A stretch of DNA of 64,000 nt from Acidovorax sp. CF316 (GTDB lineage Bacteria; Pseudomonadota; Gammaproteobacteria; Burkholderiales; Burkholderiaceae_C). The notes under the pieces are model-generated. The model ran no database searches, was not told where the DNA came from, and saw only the letters and a program-made list of their open reading frames with translations. Shown here one piece after another: positions 1 through 8,758 of the stretch (the first letter of the stretch is position 1; each line of letters opens with the position of its first letter). Made by a program: the position numbers and the translations under genes. Location: positions 1 through 64,000 of the forward strand of contig NZ_AKJX01000026.1 of assembly GCF_000276605.1 (NCBI RefSeq), in the 5' to 3' direction.

Positions 1-674
1 CCCGCCAGTGGCTCGACGAGCGCATGGACGCGGGCGACACCAGCGAGCGCCGCCGTGCCGCGGCCCTGCGGCCCTTCGTGGCCCAGGCGGACTGGCTGCT
101 GGACATCCACTCCATGCACGAGCCCTCGGCGCCACTGCTGCTCACCGGCATCCAGCCGCGCAACCTGCAGCTGGCGCGTGCCATGCGCTCGCCCGAGCAC
201 ATCGTGGTCGACGCCGGCCACAAGGATGGCGTGCGCATGCGCGATTACGGGCGCTTCGGTCTGGGCGATGCACAGGGGGAGGACACCCGCTCCCTGCTCA
301 TCGAGTGCGGCTTCCATGGCGACCCGGCGAGCCGCGCCGTGGCGCAGGACCAGTGCGTGCGCTTCCTCGAACAAGCGGGCGTGCTCGGTGCCCACGCACT
401 CGCGCAGCAACTGCCCGGCTGGCGCCTGCCCGACGCGCCGCGCCAGTGGGCGCTCGAAGTCACCGGGCCGGTGGTGGCCACCAGCAGCGCCTTCCGCTTC
501 GTGGAGCCGTACACCGGCCTCGAAGTGATCGAGAAGGCCGGCACCGTGATCGGCGACAACGACGGGGTGCCCGTCACCACGCCGTACGACGACTGTGTGC
601 TCGTCATGCCCTCGGTGCGCCAGGCGCGCGCGGGCGTGACGGTGGTGCGCTACGCCACGCGCAGGCCCCTGTAG
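1..674 (+). CDS. Succinylglutamate desuccinylase/aspartoacylase family protein (5' truncated)
   Basis: The reading frame is open from the first bases of the window (codons from position 3), so the N-terminus lies outside; about 223 residues remain. Near the visible start a DIHSM motif resembles a zinc-ligand histidine of M14-type zinc carboxypeptidase-fold amidases. An LLIECGFHGD motif in the middle fits the catalytic glutamate region. The C-terminal beta-rich part matches the small domain of aspartoacylase-like proteins. Family members deacylate N-acyl amino acids; the substrate here cannot be read from sequence. The next gene converges on it with only a few bases between. Confidence 0.6.
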   Translation, partial: RQWLDERMDAGDTSERRRAAALRPFVAQADWLLDIHSMHEPSAPLLLTGIQPRNLQLARAMRSPEHIVVDAGHKDGVRMRDYGRFGLGDAQGEDTRSLLIECGFHGDPASRAVAQDQCVRFLEQAGVLGAHALAQQLPGWRLPDAPRQWALEVTGPVVATSSAFRFVEPYTGLEVIEKAGTVIGDNDGVPVTTPYDDCVLVMPSVRQARAGVTVVRYATRRPL

Positions 675-680
675 CCGGGG

Positions 681-1760
681 TCAGCGCGGACGCCGGCGCT
701 TCCACCAGAGCCAGACCCCGGTGATGCCCATGCCTGCCAGCACCAGGCCGCCCACGGCGATGAGCGCTTCCAGCAGCACACCGCCGAGCACGCCGGTGTG
801 CAGGGGGTAGATGACTGCCGTTGCGCGCGCCCCGGGGTCCAGTTCGTTCCAGCGGTGGGTGGCCAGCACCTCGCCGGTAGCGGGGTGCAGCCACACCGAG
901 CTCAGCCCATTCGGGTGCGGGTCGTCCGCGAGCCGAAGGCGCACGCGCAGCGGCCGGTCGGCCTGTGCCGGCACCTGCACATAGCCGATGGGCGCACCTG
1001 GAAACTGCGCCTGCGCCCGGGCCACCAGGCTGTCGAGCGGCAGCGCGCGGGCCGATGCGGAGCCCTTGGGCAGCGTCGGCGCCTTGGTCGGCTCGGCGCC
1101 GCTGAGCGTGGTGACGAATCCGCCGAGGGGCCGCCAGGCCATCCAGGCCCCGCTGGCCACCGACACCGCGATGAGCAGCCCCAGGGCCGCACCGCCCACC
1201 CGGTGCAGGTCGAAGAAGGCGCGCAGCAGGCCCTTGTCCAGCACGATGCGCCAGGACGGCGGCCAGCGCCGAGGCCACCAGAGGACCAGGCCGGTGACGA
1301 GCAGGAACAGATAGCCGAGCGCCACCCAGGCCAGGATGGCCTTGCCCGTGTCCTGCCACCACAGCGAGCTGTGCAGCTTGAACAGGGCGTTGACGAAGCC
1401 CTCGGTCTCACCCCGGCGGCCCTGCTCCAGGCCGGTGGCCGGGTCGAAATAGACCGTGCCGCGCCAGGGGCCGTTGACCAGCACCCACAGGCTCTCTCCC
1501 GACTCGCGTGCGGGCCGCATTGTGAAGCTGCCCTTGGGCCACTCGGCTTGGAGCTTTTGCAGCACATCCTGCAGGGCGGCATCGGGCGAGCCGACGCCAG
1601 CCTGCGCTCCGGCACGGAACAGTTCAGGGTGCAGCCAACGGTCGAGCGGCTGCGCCACCACGAGCACGGCCCCGGTCAGCCCCGACAGGATCAGCACCCA
1701 GCCCAGACTGAGCGCGGTCCAGCGGTGTACCCGCAGCCAGAGTTGGCGCAGCCGCTGCAT
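681..1760 (-). CDS. PepSY-associated transmembrane protein (iron-regulated membrane protein)
   Basis: This 359-residue inner-membrane protein has an N-terminal VHRW motif followed by a hydrophobic helix (about residues 13-36). A periplasmic PepSY-type region follows, then paired helices near 140-165 and 190-215, and a last helix ending in WLWWKRRR. That is the architecture of PepSY_TM proteins of the PiuB/FegB type, often encoded beside TonB receptors and implicated in ferric-siderophore reduction or processing. It starts 27 bases after the receptor stop on the same strand, so the two are probably one Fur-controlled operon. A role in reducing imported iron is inference from context. Confidence 0.85.
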   Translation of the reverse strand: MQRLRQLWLRVHRWTALSLGWVLILSGLTGAVLVVAQPLDRWLHPELFRAGAQAGVGSPDAALQDVLQKLQAEWPKGSFTMRPARESGESLWVLVNGPWRGTVYFDPATGLEQGRRGETEGFVNALFKLHSSLWWQDTGKAILAWVALGYLFLLVTGLVLWWPRRWPPSWRIVLDKGLLRAFFDLHRVGGAALGLLIAVSVASGAWMAWRPLGGFVTTLSGAEPTKAPTLPKGSASARALPLDSLVARAQAQFPGAPIGYVQVPAQADRPLRVRLRLADDPHPNGLSSVWLHPATGEVLATHRWNELDPGARATAVIYPLHTGVLGGVLLEALIAVGGLVLAGMGITGVWLWWKRRRPR

Positions 1761-1787
1761 GTCAGCGCGCGCCCTTGGTCACCGGCA

Positions 1788-3908
1788 TCAGAATGCGAGG
1801 CGACCTTGCACGTACAGCATGCGCGGCGCGCCGACCATGCGGCCGGGGTTGCCGTCCACATTGCGCGTGTAGTAGCGCTTGTCGGCCAGGTTGTTCATGC
1901 CCACGGCAATGCTGCTGCCCTTGTAGCCGGGCACCTTCCAGTCGGCCTGGATGTTCCACAGGCGAAAGCCCGGGATGCGGCCCAGGCGGGCGTCGGCGGG
2001 TTCGGCGAAGGTGTTGGCCGCATCGGCGTACTGCGCGCTCTGGTGCGTGCTGGCCAGGTTGAAGGCCCAGTCGCCGAGCTGGTAGCGTGCGCCCAGCGTG
2101 TCGGTGTTGCGCGAGTAGAAGGGCACGTCCAGGCCGGCCGTGGTGCCCGACTTCTGGATCGCCTTGGTGTAGCTGTAGTTGGCGTACACGTTCAGGCCCG
2201 CCAGTGCGCTGGCCTTGTCGAAGCTGTAGTCGATGGCGGCCTCGATGCCCTCATGGCTGGTGGCGCCGATGTTCTGGAAGGTGGCTGGCGTGATGCCGGG
2301 CACCTGCAGGATCTGGTTGTCGAAGCGGATCTTGAAGGCCGTGAGTTCGGCGCGGATCTGCGGGGTCTGCCAGCGCGCACCCACTTCGGCGGTCTTGGCC
2401 AACTCGGGCTTGAGCGGGTTGGTGGCCGTCTGCGAATTGAGCTGGATGTTCTGCACCGGGCCGAACGAGGTGCCGTAGTTGGCGAACAGCGTGAGCGCCG
2501 GGTTCACCAGGTAGGCCACGTTGAGCGAAGGCAGCGCCTTGTTGTTGGTGGTGTCGAAGCGCTGGGTGGAGGCACGGTCCTCGCGGTTCGTCTCGATGTG
2601 CTCGAAGCGCACGCCCGGCGTCACGCGCCAGGCACCGAAGGCGATGCGGTCATCGATGTAGACGGCGTGCGCGTCGGTGGCATTGTCGAAGCGGGTGGTG
2701 ACGCTGTTCGCGCCCGTGGCGATGGTCTGGTTGTAGGCCCGGTCGTTGCCGCGCTCGCGCAGGAAGCGGTAGCCGGCCGTCACGTCGTGCGTGGTGGCGC
2801 CCAGTTGCACGCGCTGGGTGTAGCGCGGCTCGATGCCCAGCACCTCGTAGTCGCGTGGCTGGTGCGCCAGCTGTGTGCTGGTGGCGTTGATCAGCGTGCT
2901 CTTGCGCGTGCTGTCGTTGTAGTAGGCGCGCACCTCGAACTCCTGGTTGTCGGAGATCGTGTTGATGTAGCCCAGGTCGAGGCCCTTGCGCTCGCCATTC
3001 CAGTAGTCGGTGGGGCGCGTGTTCTGGAAGGGGTTGGCGTTGAACTGCGCCACCGTCAGGCCGCCGGGCGTGCGCGAGTTGACGTCGTAGTAGGAGACCT
3101 TGCCGTAGACCTCGGAGCTGCCGGTCAGTTCGTAGCGGAACTTGAAGGCCAGGTCGTTGACCTTCTCGTCGCTGCCCTGGCGCCAGCTGCTGCCGGTCAT
3201 GCCCGAATACAGAAGTGCCAGGCCCAGGCCGTTGTCCAGCTGCGAGCCCAGGAAGGTGCTGTACTGTGTGTTGTCCTGGCCGCCTTCGCTGTAGTGGTTG
3301 TGGCGCACGGTCACGTCACCCGTGAGGCCGGGCTTGGAGGGGATGGCGCGGCTCGTGAAGTTGATGATGCCACCCACGTTCTGCGGGCCATAGCGCACGG
3401 CACCACCACCGCGCACCACGTCGATGGACTCGATGTTGTTCAGGCTCACCGGCGCGAACGAGAGCTGGGGTTGGCCGTAGGGCGCCACCGCCAGCGGCAC
3501 GCCGTCGAGCAGGATGGTGGAGCGCGGGCTGTAGCGCCCGGTCAGGCCGCGCACGCCGATGTTCAGCGAGATCGCGCTGCCCGCGGTGCCCGAGTTCTCG
3601 GTGGCCTGCACGCCAGGGATGCGGCGCAGGACTTCGCCGATGTTGGCCGCGCCCGTGCCGTCGATCTTTTCCTTGTCCACCACGGTGCGGGCGCCCGCGA
3701 AATTCTTCACGCTGTTCTGCAGGCCTGTGCCGAGCCAGCTGCCCGTGATCTGGATGGTTTCCAGCGCCGGCGAGGCGCTGTCGCCCGCAGGCGACGCATC
3801 TTGCGCATGCAGTGCCAGCGGCGCGCCCAGCCAGGCCAGTGCGACGGCTGCGGCGCAGCGGGTGAGCTTCGGTGTCAAAGCGGGTGCCTTGGTGTGTCGT
3901 GTCGTCAT
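1788..3908 (-). CDS. TonB-dependent FecA-like iron-chelate receptor without signalling domain
   Basis: A 706-residue outer-membrane receptor. The chosen ATG has a GGGGAA ribosome site upstream and begins a signal peptide ending LALHAQ; an upstream ATG 60 bases earlier lacks this. ETIQITG resembles a TonB box. The plug carries GVRGL, STILLDG, YGQPQLS and VVRGGGAVRYGPQ, very like E. coli FecA, and the barrel ends in aromatic Phe. Unlike FecA there is no room for the roughly 80-residue N-terminal signalling domain, and no FecI/FecR pair is nearby. Control is therefore likely direct, by the Fur box upstream. The ligand is inferred to be ferric citrate or a similar chelate. Confidence 0.85.
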   Translation of the reverse strand: MTTRHTKAPALTPKLTRCAAAVALAWLGAPLALHAQDASPAGDSASPALETIQITGSWLGTGLQNSVKNFAGARTVVDKEKIDGTGAANIGEVLRRIPGVQATENSGTAGSAISLNIGVRGLTGRYSPRSTILLDGVPLAVAPYGQPQLSFAPVSLNNIESIDVVRGGGAVRYGPQNVGGIINFTSRAIPSKPGLTGDVTVRHNHYSEGGQDNTQYSTFLGSQLDNGLGLALLYSGMTGSSWRQGSDEKVNDLAFKFRYELTGSSEVYGKVSYYDVNSRTPGGLTVAQFNANPFQNTRPTDYWNGERKGLDLGYINTISDNQEFEVRAYYNDSTRKSTLINATSTQLAHQPRDYEVLGIEPRYTQRVQLGATTHDVTAGYRFLRERGNDRAYNQTIATGANSVTTRFDNATDAHAVYIDDRIAFGAWRVTPGVRFEHIETNREDRASTQRFDTTNNKALPSLNVAYLVNPALTLFANYGTSFGPVQNIQLNSQTATNPLKPELAKTAEVGARWQTPQIRAELTAFKIRFDNQILQVPGITPATFQNIGATSHEGIEAAIDYSFDKASALAGLNVYANYSYTKAIQKSGTTAGLDVPFYSRNTDTLGARYQLGDWAFNLASTHQSAQYADAANTFAEPADARLGRIPGFRLWNIQADWKVPGYKGSSIAVGMNNLADKRYYTRNVDGNPGRMVGAPRMLYVQGRLAF

Positions 3909-4005
3909 GTGAATTTCCCCGGTGCGGTGTGGTTCTGTGCCGGTCACGGGCGGGTGCTTTGCATGCACCGCGCGAGACCGGCTGGAAACCTGTTCTTACA
4001 ATGTC

Positions 4006-4024
4006 AATGATAGTAATTATCATT
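4006..4024 (-). promoter_or_regulatory. Fur box upstream of the FecA-like receptor
   Basis: A 19-bp site with perfect 7-bp arms AATGATA and TATCATT around GTAAT. It closely matches the Fur consensus (GATAATGATAATCATTATC). It lies about 100 bases before the receptor start, in an A/T-rich patch within GC-rich DNA, as expected for an iron-repressed promoter. Confidence 0.85.
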
Positions 4025-4287
4025 CATGCATCCAAAATATGCGCCCCGCCCAGGGCGCTCGCTGCGCTGCAGGGCGGGATCGGCCAGGGCTTGCGTGCTG
4101 ACTGTTGCGTGTGCGCATCAGGTCCGCGCGGCCCGGCTGGGTGCGGCATGCGCAAGCGGCCGCTCTGTTCGCCCCGCTCGCCGCGGGGCCACCGCGTGGG
4201 CGACAGGTGGTGGACACCGGGCTCGGCTAAGCTGGGTGCTCTGCTGAACCAATCACCCGGTCCCTCCTGGGGGATCGCCGCTTCTCC

Positions 4288-5040
4288 ATGCACCAAGATC
4301 CCACCCGTTCCCTGCCCATGGCCGGCGCCACCAATTTCCGCGACCTGGGCGGCTACGTCGGGCAGGACGGCCGGGCCGTGAAATGGCGCCGCATCTTCCG
4401 CTCCGACCACCTGGCCGGGCTGACCCCGGCCGACCAGGCCCTGCTCGCCGAGCTGGGCGTCAGCCGCGCCATCGACTTTCGCGGCAAGGCCGAGGGCGCG
4501 GCATATGCCTATGCCATCCCCGGTGTGGCCTACCACCCGCTGGTCATCGAGCCCACGGTGGTGCAGCGCGCGCTGGAGCTGCAGGCCACCGGCCGTGCGC
4601 TCACCGCGCAGGACGCCGTGGGCCTGATGCAGGACACCTACCGTGGCTTCGTGCACGAGAACGCACCGCGCTTTGCCGAACTGTTCCGCCTGCTGCTGGC
4701 CAGCGATGCCCCCACGGTGTTCCACTGCACCGCCGGAAAGGACCGCACCGGCTTTGCCGCCGCGCTGATCCTGATGGCCCTGGGCGTGCCGCGCGCGACT
4801 GTGATGCAGGACTACCTGCTCACCAACAACCTCTACCGCCGCCCTGTCGGCATGGGCAGCCACGCGCCCGAAGAGGTGCTGGCCGTGCTGTGGCGCGTGC
4901 AGGAGGAATTCCTCGACGCTGCGCTGCACATGGTCGACCAGGACTACGGCGGCGTGCCGACCTACCTGGTGGACGTGCTCGGGGTGGATGCGGCGGCCCA
5001 GCGGCAACTGGCGGCGCAGTATCTGCAGCCGCAGCGCTGA
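4288..5040 (+). CDS. Tyrosine-protein phosphatase (DSP/PTP-like, SiwI-type)
   Basis: A 250-residue cytosolic protein. The signature HCTAGKDRTG at residues 146-155 gives the CX5R phosphate loop with nucleophile Cys147 and Arg153. An N-terminal NFRDLGGY motif is typical of bacterial 'tyrosine-protein phosphatase' (Y_phosphatase3) proteins, as is the length. The aspartate general acid is probably in the DFRG segment or nearby, but this is not certain. Substrate unknown; relatives include secreted phosphatases and housekeeping enzymes, and no signal peptide is present here. Confidence 0.85.
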   Translation: MHQDPTRSLPMAGATNFRDLGGYVGQDGRAVKWRRIFRSDHLAGLTPADQALLAELGVSRAIDFRGKAEGAAYAYAIPGVAYHPLVIEPTVVQRALELQATGRALTAQDAVGLMQDTYRGFVHENAPRFAELFRLLLASDAPTVFHCTAGKDRTGFAAALILMALGVPRATVMQDYLLTNNLYRRPVGMGSHAPEEVLAVLWRVQEEFLDAALHMVDQDYGGVPTYLVDVLGVDAAAQRQLAAQYLQPQR

Positions 5041-5088
5041 TGTGCTCGGGCGCCGGGGGCCGGTGCGAAGTGGCATACGGTGCCAGTC

Positions 5089-5117
5089 CGTTTACACGCT
5101 GATACCTGGCGTTTACA
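5089..5117. promoter_or_regulatory. Direct repeat CGTTTACA x2, 21-bp period
   Basis: CGTTTACA occurs at 5089-5096 and again at 5110-5117, a centre distance of 21 bp or two helical turns, in the spacer before the small secreted protein at 5186. The arrangement suits a dimeric activator binding one face of the helix, but no regulator is identified. Confidence 0.3.
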
Positions 5118-5185
5118 TGCAGGCGTTGCAGCGGTGGCATAGTCCACGGCTTCCCTGTGCCGACCGCTTTCCAAGAGAGTTTCGA

Positions 5186-5761
5186 ATGAATTTCCGCAAG
5201 CAATGCCTGCGCGCGAGCCTGGTGCTCGCGCTGTCCTTCTCCGCACTGTCGCCAGCGGCCATGGCGGCTCAGACCGAGGCGGAGCGCCAGGCTGTGATCA
5301 TGTCCATGTTCAAGGACGACGCCGTACTGACCGAAGATGTGCACCGCGAGTTCTGGTCCGGCCTCCAGGATCCCGAGGCCGCCGTGAGTCGCGGTGCTCT
5401 GGAGCGCGTGGCCTTCGCGCTCAAGAACAACCTCGAGATGGAGCGTGCGACGGTGGTCAGCTACAAGGCCAGCATCAAGCAGCGCAAGCCGGTGGTGGAC
5501 AAGAGCTACGAGTCGGCCCTCAAGACCCGTCTGGAGATGATGCAGATGCGCAAGCTCCCGACCGATGCCGTGCTGGCCAAGGACAAGGCGTTCCGCGAAT
5601 CCCTGGCGCTGGTTGCCAAGGGCAAGCCCGTGGAAGCCAACGGCACCAAGATCACCATGACCAACGCGCTCATCGACCAGGCCCTGGTGCGGCTCGAAGC
5701 CTCCTATGCCCGGCTGGAGCGCCTGCTCAATCCCGTGTGGACCCCCGCGCCAGCGAAGTGA
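5186..5761 (+). CDS. Small secreted hypothetical protein
   Basis: I do not recognise the family. The 191-residue product begins with a clear signal peptide (KQCLRASLVLALSFSALSPAAMA, cleavage after AMA). The mature part is charged and probably helical, rich in Lys, Glu and Met, with no cysteine pair or catalytic motif seen. The ATG at 5186 is preferred over an upstream in-frame start at 4988 because it places the signal peptide at the N-terminus and has an AAGAGAG ribosome site. A periplasmic role is inferred from the export signal only. Confidence 0.7.
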   Translation: MNFRKQCLRASLVLALSFSALSPAAMAAQTEAERQAVIMSMFKDDAVLTEDVHREFWSGLQDPEAAVSRGALERVAFALKNNLEMERATVVSYKASIKQRKPVVDKSYESALKTRLEMMQMRKLPTDAVLAKDKAFRESLALVAKGKPVEANGTKITMTNALIDQALVRLEASYARLERLLNPVWTPAPAK

Positions 5762-5842
5762 GACAGGCAGGGCCGCGGCGCCGATGAGCGCCGGTTCGTG
5801 GGCGATACTTCCGGGTTCGGCGATCCATCCGAGCCACAAGGA

Positions 5843-6478
5843 ATGGCAGTGACTTCTGCAAACCGTACCGGCCAGAGCGCCAGTGCCGATGGCTTTGACG
5901 CGGCCTACTACGAGCGTTTCTATTTCGACAAGAAGACCAGCGTGGTCGACCCGGCGCACACCGATCGGCTCGGTGCCTTCGTCTGCAGCTACCTGCAGTA
6001 CCTGCGCGTGCCGGTGCGGCGCGTGCTGGACGTGGGCTGCGGCATCGGGCTGTGGCGCGACATCGTGGCCCGGCATTTTCCCAAGGCCACGTTCCACGGT
6101 GTCGAGTACAGCCAGTACCTGTGCGGCCGCTTCGGCTGGGAGCAGGGCTCGGTGGTCGACTACCAGGCACGCACGCCTTACGACCTGGTGATCTGCCAGG
6201 GCGTGCTGCCCTACCTGAACGAGGCCGACGTGCAAAAGGCCATGCGCAACCTGGCGGGGCTCAGCCGCGGCGCCCTGTACGTGGAAGCGGTCACGCGCGA
6301 GGACTGGGAGCAGGACATCGTGGACGAGACCCTGACCGACCCGCGCATGTTCCGCCACCCCGCGCAGCTGTACCGGCGCACGCTGGGCGAGGGCTTCACC
6401 GAGCTGGGCGGCGGTGTGTGGCTGAGCCCCAAGACCGAGCTGCCCCTGTTCGCACTCGAACACGCGGGCGGCCAGTGA
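5843..6478 (+). CDS. Class I SAM-dependent methyltransferase
   Basis: About 211 residues. The SAM-binding motif VLDVGCGIG lies in a segment followed by an acidic GVEYS loop (motif II) and the DLVICQGVLPYL motif typical of Rossmann-fold methyltransferases that act on small molecules. The start is uncertain: ATG 5843, or GTG at 5798 or 5849. It overlaps the next gene through a GTGA junction, so the two are translationally coupled. The substrate is unknown; linkage to a tRNA-modifying DTW protein allows, but does not prove, an RNA-related role. Confidence 0.75.
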   Translation: MAVTSANRTGQSASADGFDAAYYERFYFDKKTSVVDPAHTDRLGAFVCSYLQYLRVPVRRVLDVGCGIGLWRDIVARHFPKATFHGVEYSQYLCGRFGWEQGSVVDYQARTPYDLVICQGVLPYLNEADVQKAMRNLAGLSRGALYVEAVTREDWEQDIVDETLTDPRMFRHPAQLYRRTLGEGFTELGGGVWLSPKTELPLFALEHAGGQ

Positions 6479-7224
6479 CGGCTGCCGCTGCACCGGTGCC
6501 GGCCCTGCCCCACGCCGTCTCGCGCCTGCGCACAGCGCGGCTGGCACGCAGCGCCAAGCCCTTCCTGGCCCGGGGCGGGCCGCGCGGCGAGCGCTGCCCC
6601 GGCTGCCGCCTGGTGCCCAGCCACTGCCTGTGCGCTTTGCGCCCGCTGCTGAGTCCGCAGGCCGGCGTGTGTCTCCTCATGGCCGACATCGAGCCGCTCA
6701 AGCCCAGCAACACCGGCTGGCTGATTGCCGATGTGGTGGCCGACACCTGGGCCTTCGGCTGGGCGCGCACCGAGGTCGCCCCTGGGTTGCTCACCCTGCT
6801 CGCCGACCCGCAGTGGCAGCCGTATGTGGTGTTCCCTGGCGAATTCGTGGCGCCCGAGCGCGTGGTGACGGCGGTGGAGCCGGTGCAGGGTGGCAAACGC
6901 CCGCTGTTCATCCTGCTCGATGCCACCTGGCCCGAGGCACGCAAGATGTTCCGCAAGAGCCCGTACATCGATGCGTTTCCGGTGCTCAGCCTCGCGCCCG
7001 AGCAGCTGTCGCGCTACCGGCTGCGCCGCTCCACGCGCGAGGACCATTTCTGTACCTCCGAAGTGGCGGCGTTGTGCATGGAGCTGTCGGGCGAAGGCCA
7101 TGCGGCCCAGACGCTCGAGGCCTACCTCGATGTGTTCACCAACCACTACCTGCAGTCCAAGCACCAGTTGCCGGTGGACCATGGCGATGAGGTGCACCTG
7201 AGGTTGCAGGCACTGCGCGCCTGA
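6475..7224 (+). CDS. tapT: DTW-domain tRNA-uridine aminocarboxypropyltransferase
   Basis: A 249-residue TapT/YfiP-like enzyme, expected to transfer the aminocarboxypropyl group of SAM to uridine 47 of tRNA (acp3U). Four cysteines (41, 44, 51, 53 in CPGCRLVPSHCLC) form the family's N-terminal metal knot. MADIEPLKPSNTG and LLDATWPEARKM (residues 148-159) are hallmark motifs; DATW replaces the naming DTW, as is common. The GTG start at 6475 overlaps the stop of the methyltransferase. A longer frame exists upstream, but it runs inside that gene and is not credible as start. Confidence 0.85.
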   Translation: MTAAAAPVPALPHAVSRLRTARLARSAKPFLARGGPRGERCPGCRLVPSHCLCALRPLLSPQAGVCLLMADIEPLKPSNTGWLIADVVADTWAFGWARTEVAPGLLTLLADPQWQPYVVFPGEFVAPERVVTAVEPVQGGKRPLFILLDATWPEARKMFRKSPYIDAFPVLSLAPEQLSRYRLRRSTREDHFCTSEVAALCMELSGEGHAAQTLEAYLDVFTNHYLQSKHQLPVDHGDEVHLRLQALRA

Positions 7225-7251
7225 CGTGCATCGAAGGTGCACAATGCGCCC

Positions 7252-8130
7252 ATGAAAGCTCCACCCCGCCTGCAGTCCCTCATCGAGGAAGGCCTGATCG
7301 ACACCGTGGTCCGGCAGCTCATGAGTGGCAAGGAGGCCATGGTCTTCGTGGTGCGCAGTGGCGAGGAAACGCGCTGCGCCAAGATCTACAAGGAAGCCAC
7401 CCACCGCAGCTTCCGCCAGGCCGTGGACTACACCGAGAACCGCAAGGTCAAGAACTCGCGTTCGGCCCGCGCCATGGCCAAGGGCAGCAAGTTCGGCCGC
7501 CAGGAGCAGGAGGCCGCCTGGCAGAGCGCCGAGGTGGATGCCCTGTACCGCCTGGCCGCGGCCGGGGTGCGCGTGCCCCAGCCCTACAACTTCCACGAAG
7601 GCGTGCTGCTCATGGAGCTGGTGACCGATGCCCATGGCGATGCGGCACCGCGCCTGAACGACGTGTCCTTCACGCCTGAACAGGCCCGCACCCACCACGC
7701 CACGCTGATCGCCGAGGTCGTGCGCATGCTTTGCGCGGGCGTGGTGCATGGCGACCTCTCGGAGTTCAACATCCTGCTGGCGCACCTGCCCGGGGTCGAG
7801 GGTGAAGAGGGCGTGGACGGCCCGGTCATCATCGACCTGCCGCAGGCCGTGGATGCCGCCGGCAACAACCATGCGCCGCGCATGCTGATGCGCGATGTGG
7901 CCAACCTGCGCGACTTCTTCGGCCAGTTCGCGCCCGAGCTGCTCGCCACCCAGTACGGCCCCGAGATCTGGAGCCTGTACCAGGGCGGGCTGCTGACCAA
8001 CGAGACGCCGCTCACCGGCATCTACGCGCCAGAGCACACCGACGTGGACATGCAGGGCGTGCTGCGCGAGATCGAGGACGCCCGCGCCGAAAAAGCCGCG
8101 CGCCGCCTGCGCATGGCCACCGCGGCATAG
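7252..8130 (+). CDS. RIO1-type atypical serine/threonine protein kinase
   Basis: A 292-residue cytosolic kinase of the bacterial RIO family (PA4780-like). The ATP loop is SGKEAMVF (25-32), the ATP lysine is in CAKIYK (Lys44), the catalytic loop is HGDLSEFN (166-173), and the metal aspartate is in IIDLPQ (Asp195). The C-terminus is charged and helical (EDARAEKAARRLR). ATG 7252 is chosen; a GTG five codons earlier is possible. An ACAAT hexamer about 12 bases before the ATG resembles a -10 element. Physiological substrates of bacterial RIO kinases are poorly known. Confidence 0.85.
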   Translation: MKAPPRLQSLIEEGLIDTVVRQLMSGKEAMVFVVRSGEETRCAKIYKEATHRSFRQAVDYTENRKVKNSRSARAMAKGSKFGRQEQEAAWQSAEVDALYRLAAAGVRVPQPYNFHEGVLLMELVTDAHGDAAPRLNDVSFTPEQARTHHATLIAEVVRMLCAGVVHGDLSEFNILLAHLPGVEGEEGVDGPVIIDLPQAVDAAGNNHAPRMLMRDVANLRDFFGQFAPELLATQYGPEIWSLYQGGLLTNETPLTGIYAPEHTDVDMQGVLREIEDARAEKAARRLRMATAA

Positions 8131-8184
8131 TTGCAGCGGCCTCGGGCACAATCGGCGCCCCTTGCCATTGCCCGCCCCGCCGCC

Positions 8185-8691
8185 ATGACCCCCGTGATCC
8201 GCAACTTCCGCCCGGGCGACGCGCCCGCATTGCGTGCGCTGTTCCACGCCGCCGTGCATTGCCTGACCGCCGCGCAGTACAGCCTGGCGCAGCGCAATGC
8301 CTGGGCGCCGCTGGTGCACGACGCCGTGCAGTGGAACGCCCGTCTGGAGGCCAACCAGCCCTTTGTCGCTGAGGTACCGGCAGGGACGGTGGTGCACATC
8401 GCCGGCTTCTCGGATCTGCAGGCCAGCGGCTATATCGACCATTTCTTCGTCGCGCCCGCCCATGCCGGTCAGGGCGTGGCCCGGGCGCTGATGGCATACA
8501 TCCATGCCCAGGCCGCGCTGCGCAGCACCGAGCGCCTGTGGGCCGATGTGAGCCTCACGGCCGAGCCCTTCTTCGCCAAAAGCGGCTTTGTGGTCGAAGC
8601 CCGCCAGCAGGTGGAGCGCCACGGCGTGGTTCTCGCCAATGCCCGCATGGCCAAGGTGCTTCTGCCCGGCGGCGCAGGGGTGGGACAATAG
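8185..8691 (+). CDS. GNAT-family N-acetyltransferase (YafP/ElaA-like)
   Basis: 168 residues. The N-terminal VIRNFRPGDAPALRALFHAAV strand-helix and the central YIDHFFVAPAHAGQGVARALM segment (V..xxxGxG/A acetyl-CoA pyrophosphate loop) define the GNAT fold. The late EPFFAKSGFVVEARQQVER segment is typical of YafP-like members. The ATG at 8185 starts the conserved strand; an in-frame ATG 54 bases upstream would add a proline/arginine-rich tail. Substrate unknown. It is co-directional with the RIO kinase upstream, 54 bases away. Confidence 0.8.
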   Translation: MTPVIRNFRPGDAPALRALFHAAVHCLTAAQYSLAQRNAWAPLVHDAVQWNARLEANQPFVAEVPAGTVVHIAGFSDLQASGYIDHFFVAPAHAGQGVARALMAYIHAQAALRSTERLWADVSLTAEPFFAKSGFVVEARQQVERHGVVLANARMAKVLLPGGAGVGQ

Positions 8692-8758
8692 CGGGGTGGC
8701 CCTGCACAGGCGCACCTTCGACACGACCCCACCATCCCAGAACGGCAAGGCCTTTCCC

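Noticed and set aside
798-4010. 1070-residue open frame on the + strand opposite the receptor and PepSY genes
   Set aside because: It is the antisense shadow of two well-supported genes in high-GC DNA; its His/Gly/Val-rich composition matches the wobble pattern of the opposite strand.
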